From NCBI RefSeq assembly GCF_013377015.1, contig NZ_JACABA010000001.1, positions 827,554-891,553 on the forward strand: a stretch of DNA of 64,000 nt. Direction: 5' to 3'. The translations under genes were made by a program, and so were the position numbers. This DNA comes from Rhodopseudomonas sp. Lineage in GTDB: Bacteria; Pseudomonadota; Alphaproteobacteria; Rhizobiales; Xanthobacteraceae. Below, in pieces: positions 61,397-64,000 of this stretch. How positions within the stretch are numbered: position 1 is the stretch's first letter; each line of letters starts with the position of its first letter. Under the pieces are notes generated by a model. That model was not told the origin of the DNA, searched no databases, and saw only the letters and a list, made by a program, of their open reading frames with translations.

Positions 61397-62368
61397 TCAG
61401 GGCTTGGTCGGAACCGGCTTGAATTGCGCCGAGATGATCTCGGCGGTCGGCACGATGTCCTTCAGCCCGCCGAGCTTGGCCATGTCGATCGAGGTCTGCA
61501 CCGCGCTCGCCACGCCCTCTCCCGCCATGCTGCCGTCGGTCTCGAGCTTCATGATCGTGTTCTCGTATTCGAGCGCGGCGATATCTTCCGGAATTTCATA
61601 CAGATCGGAGATCAGCTTGACGGTGATCTCGCGGTTGTTGCGCATGAATTGCAGTGCGCCGTACAGCGCGTTGACGGCCTTCTGCACTACTTGCGGCTTT
61701 TCGGCGATCAGCTTGTCGGGCACGATCCAGCCGGCCGACAGGTTCGGTGGCACTTCCTTGGCGTAGTCCAGGATCGCCTTGGCCTCGCCCGATTTCGCGA
61801 TCTTGAAGCTCAGCGGCGAATACACTACGGCGGCATCGACATTGCCGGCCAGCAGGTTCGGCACCAGGCCGCCGCCGCCGACCGGCACGCGGGTGAACTC
61901 GATCTTCTTTTCCTGAGCGGTCCACAGCGCCAGCAGGTCGGAGCCCGAGCCGGCCGAGGTGATGGCGACCTTCTTGCCGTTCAGTCCTTTGACGTCCATC
62001 GTCGACTTGCTCAGCACCATCAGCTGCCAGCCGAAGCTGCCCATCGCCGCGTTCGCCACCAGCTTCGACATCACGCCTTTCTTCCGGCCGGTGGACACCA
62101 GCGACGGCGGGTCGAGAATGATGTCGGCGACTCCCGCCGCCATCGCTTCGAAGGTTTCGGCGCCGCCGCGATAGATCGTGAGCTCGGGCGTGAGGCCCTC
62201 CTTCTCGAACAGCTTCTGCCGCACGGCGGTCTCGGCGATGGTGGTTGGCCAGTAGGTCTTGGTCGGCAGGCCGACGCGGATCGTTTCCGCTGCCTGCGCC
62301 AGCACCGGCGCGGTGAGGCATGATACGGCGGTCAGAATCGCCAGCAGCTGGCGGCGTGAAGCCATCAT
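61397..62368 (-). CDS. NMT1/SsuA-type ABC substrate-binding protein
   Basis: A 323-residue binding protein with a signal peptide (1-27, ending PVLAQA) and the pattern ETIRVGLPTKTYWPTTIAETAVRQKLFEKEGLTPELTIYRGGAETFEAMAAG. First gene of the leftward importer; the substrate is likely a small pyrimidine-like, sulfonate or amide compound but cannot be fixed. Confidence 0.86.
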   Translation of the reverse strand: MMASRRQLLAILTAVSCLTAPVLAQAAETIRVGLPTKTYWPTTIAETAVRQKLFEKEGLTPELTIYRGGAETFEAMAAGVADIILDPPSLVSTGRKKGVMSKLVANAAMGSFGWQLMVLSKSTMDVKGLNGKKVAITSAGSGSDLLALWTAQEKKIEFTRVPVGGGGLVPNLLAGNVDAAVVYSPLSFKIAKSGEAKAILDYAKEVPPNLSAGWIVPDKLIAEKPQVVQKAVNALYGALQFMRNNREITVKLISDLYEIPEDIAALEYENTIMKLETDGSMAGEGVASAVQTSIDMAKLGGLKDIVPTAEIISAQFKPVPTKP

Positions 62369-62440
62369 TGTTGCGTTTCCTCTGTCTTGTTTGATTCTGG
62401 TTTGGAGTCTTGACGCTCCTGGTCTTGCTGGTTTTCCGGT

Positions 62441-63166
62441 CTAGTCTCTTGAACGCACCTCCAGAACCGGGATCGCGAGTTCGACGAGATGCATGGTTGT
62501 CAGGTAGTGCTGCGACAGCGCGGCGACAGCCGCATCGGGGTCGCGCCGAACGACGGCCGCGACAATTGCAGCGTGCTCGGCGGTGACATCGCGTTGCTGG
62601 CCGGGTTCGCGGCGGATCGACAGCCGCCGGTAGCGTTCGCTTTGCTCGTGCAGCACGTCGCGAAACCCAAGCAGCCATGTCGAGCCGCAGGCGCTGACCA
62701 AGGCGCGATGGAAACTGCGATGACGCTTCAACCACGGCTCGTTGTGAGCTTCGGGGTCGTTCGGATCCTTGAAGGGGATGGCGGACAATGCCGCGAACTC
62801 GCGCTCGACGACGTCGAGCCAGATCTGATCGCCGCGCTCGATCGAGCGCCGCAGTGCGAGGCCTTCGATATCGATGCGGGTATGGGTGACGTCCTCGAGG
62901 TCGGCTCGGGACACCGGGCTAACGCGAAACCCGCGCTGGTCCGAGGCCTGGACCAGACCATCGGCGACCAGACGCGACAACGCCTCGCGGACCGCCGCAA
63001 GGCTGACGGAAAACTGTGCCGCAAGCCCAGCGATGTGCAGTTTCTGACCGGGTGCGAGCTTTGCGGTCAAAATGTCGGCGCGCAGGCGCTCCAAAACAGC
63101 CGAGGTGAGCGTCCTTGGCCCGCGCGCGCCATCAGCAACCGGGAAACTGAATGAAATCCGCTCCAT
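62441..63166 (-). CDS. GntR/FadR-family regulator
   Basis: A 241-residue regulator with a winged helix (ILTAKLAPGQKLHIAGLAAQFSVSLAAVREALSRLVADGLVQ, about 31-72) and an FCD ligand-binding domain (about 85-230). It starts at the ATG at 63166; a TTG nine bases earlier is less likely. It lies ahead of the importer cluster on the same strand (72 bases), so it probably controls it. A perfect palindrome lies 40 bases upstream. Confidence 0.86.
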   Translation of the reverse strand: MERISFSFPVADGARGPRTLTSAVLERLRADILTAKLAPGQKLHIAGLAAQFSVSLAAVREALSRLVADGLVQASDQRGFRVSPVSRADLEDVTHTRIDIEGLALRRSIERGDQIWLDVVEREFAALSAIPFKDPNDPEAHNEPWLKRHRSFHRALVSACGSTWLLGFRDVLHEQSERYRRLSIRREPGQQRDVTAEHAAIVAAVVRRDPDAAVAALSQHYLTTMHLVELAIPVLEVRSRD

Positions 63167-63205
63167 AACGGGCAAGGCTGGAGGGGTGACAAAGAATTGT
63201 CAATC

Positions 63206-63219
63206 GAAAATCGATTTTC
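63206..63219. promoter_or_regulatory. Perfect 14-bp palindrome upstream of the GntR gene
   Basis: GAAAATCGATTTTC is fully self-complementary and AT-rich, 40 bases before the GntR start. It is a candidate autoregulatory operator for the FadR-type repressor. Confidence 0.45.
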
Positions 63220-63435
63220 CTAAGCATCATGACCTGCGTATTTGCATAGCTCCGTGCGGCATGCGGTATCGCCTCGCCCAACCTGGATCAGGTAGCCGCC
63301 CCGGCGCATCTTGCCGAACAGCGTGCCGTTCAGGATATTGCGCGTCTCGGGCGTCAACGGCAGCAAGTTGACGAGAATCTCGGTGTCTTCAACCATGGCG
63401 ATGCGCTCAATCCGCGCCTGGCCAAGGACGGGCAC
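63220..63435 (-). pseudogene. Remnant of a GhrA-like 2-hydroxyacid dehydrogenase
   Basis: The segment at about 63268-63396 encodes MVEDTEILVNLLPLTPETRNILNGTLFGKMRRGGYLIQVGRGD, which matches the NAD-binding domain of glyoxylate/hydroxypyruvate reductase A. The rest of the reading frame has no family similarity: the catalytic Arg, Glu and His are gone on the C-terminal side, and the GxGxxG motif is gone on the N-terminal side. It is a decayed fragment beside the M20 remnant. Confidence 0.72.
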
Positions 63436-63437
63436 TG

Positions 63438-64000
63438 ATGACGCATTTGCGCGGCTACAAGGCGGACGCCGCGCAGGTGTCCGAGCCCTCCCATGAAACG
63501 CTGACGCGCGCCAATATCGGCGTGATCTGGTTCCAGTTGGAAGTTCGAGGTGTGCCGGTCCACGTTCAACACATGGGCACCGGCGCCAATGCCATCGACG
63601 CGGCCTATCGCGTCATCGGCGAGTTGGGGCGGATGGAAGTAGAGTGAGCGCGGAAGACGCCAAGAAGGAGATTGTCGATCGTGTCGCCAGCTTCACCCGC
63701 AACGACGCCTTTCTGTCCAATATCCCGCCGACCGTCACCTTCAACGGCTTCCAGGCCGAAGGCTATGTGTTGAAGCCCGGCTCCGACGCCGAAGCCGTGC
63801 TCGGCCGCGCGCATCGATCGGTGTTCGGCCGCGAACTGGAAATGGTGACGTCGCTCGCCTATCTGGACAGCCGCGTCGATGTGCTGTTCGACGACATCCC
63901 GGCGCTGAACTACGGCGCGATCTCGCGCGGCGTGCACGACCTCGACGAGGGCGTCAATCTGCCGTCGTTGAAAAAGACCATCACCGCGATGGCGCTGTTC
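63438..64000 (+). pseudogene. Degraded M20/ArgE-type deacetylase, runs off the window
   Basis: Two frames carry consecutive parts of an M20 metallopeptidase (ArgE/DapE family). The first (63438-63647) has RGYKADAAQVSEP and GVIWFQLEVRGVPVHVQHMGTGANAIDAAYRVIGELGRM, then stops. The second begins near 63644 one frame back and encodes FNGFQAEGYVLKPGSDAEAVLGRAHRSVFG and LAYLDSRVDVLFDDIPALNYG. About 60 residues expected between them are missing, and the N-terminal metal-binding half is absent upstream. The gene is therefore frameshifted, internally deleted and truncated. Confidence 0.75.

Noticed and set aside
63354-63572. 72-residue minus-strand frame containing GGLGHL, resembling a Rossmann motif
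   Set aside because: It is out of frame with the GhrA remnant, and the plus strand of the same stretch matches an M20 deacetylase better.

Overview
The window is GC-rich alphaproteobacterial DNA, most like Rhodopseudomonas/Bradyrhizobium (Nitrobacteraceae). The grounds are high GC, alphaproteobacterial Sox and C-P lyase gene orders, and dispersed palindromic repeats of the type seen in that group. No rRNA, tRNA, CRISPR array or intact insertion sequence was recognised. The species call is inference; the gene calls rest on motifs read directly from the translations.

Layout. 1-4.9 kb: a truncated NUDIX hydrolase, a PAS-GGDEF-EAL c-di-GMP enzyme, a PanE-like reductase and two small proteins. 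4.9-24.8 kb: a sulfur-oxidation island. It holds two tandem flavocytochrome c sulfide dehydrogenase flavoproteins with a small cytochrome c, soxD, soxC, soxB, soxZ and soxY on the minus strand, and soxA, soxX and a GlcG/HbpS-like gene divergent on the plus strand. Then come soxW and soxV (minus), soxS and soxR (plus), five YeeE/YedE sulfur-transport ORFs, a periplasmic DsrE-like protein, a small membrane protein and a CcoG/FixG ferredoxin. Together these encode periplasmic thiosulfate and sulfide oxidation, thiol reductant supply to the Sox carrier, sulfur-compound transport, and sulfur-responsive ArsR control.

25-30.1 kb: a dipeptide-type ABC importer with a fused double ATPase. 30.1-32.8 kb: a small hypothetical gene, a DAO-type oxidase and a VOC protein. 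32.8-47 kb: the phosphonate region. It contains phnGHIJKLMN (minus) followed by a PNPOx-like gene, divergent phnF, the phnCDEE importer, and a plus-strand module of a hexapeptide acyltransferase, a second PhnM paralogue and a DUF1045 protein. 47-53 kb: two metallophosphoesterases downstream of a Ugp-like ABC importer. Pho-box-like 7+4+7 sites precede phnG, phnC, the acyltransferase and the Ugp-like operon. A perfect inverted repeat overlaps the predicted phnG -10, which suggests joint PhoB activation and PhnF repression.

53.3-64 kb: a LysR regulator, ilvD, and a minus-strand cluster (MetE-like, FAH-family, polysaccharide deacetylase, SsuABC-like importer) beside a GntR/FadR regulator. The right edge is decayed: a remnant of a GhrA-like dehydrogenase lies next to an M20 deacetylase pseudogene with an internal deletion and a frameshift.

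The most interesting inference concerns the phosphonate module. It carries no recognisable phnP, but the DUF1045 protein has the two HxTL motifs of 2H phosphoesterases. It is a good candidate for opening the 1,2-cyclic phosphate left by C-P lyase.
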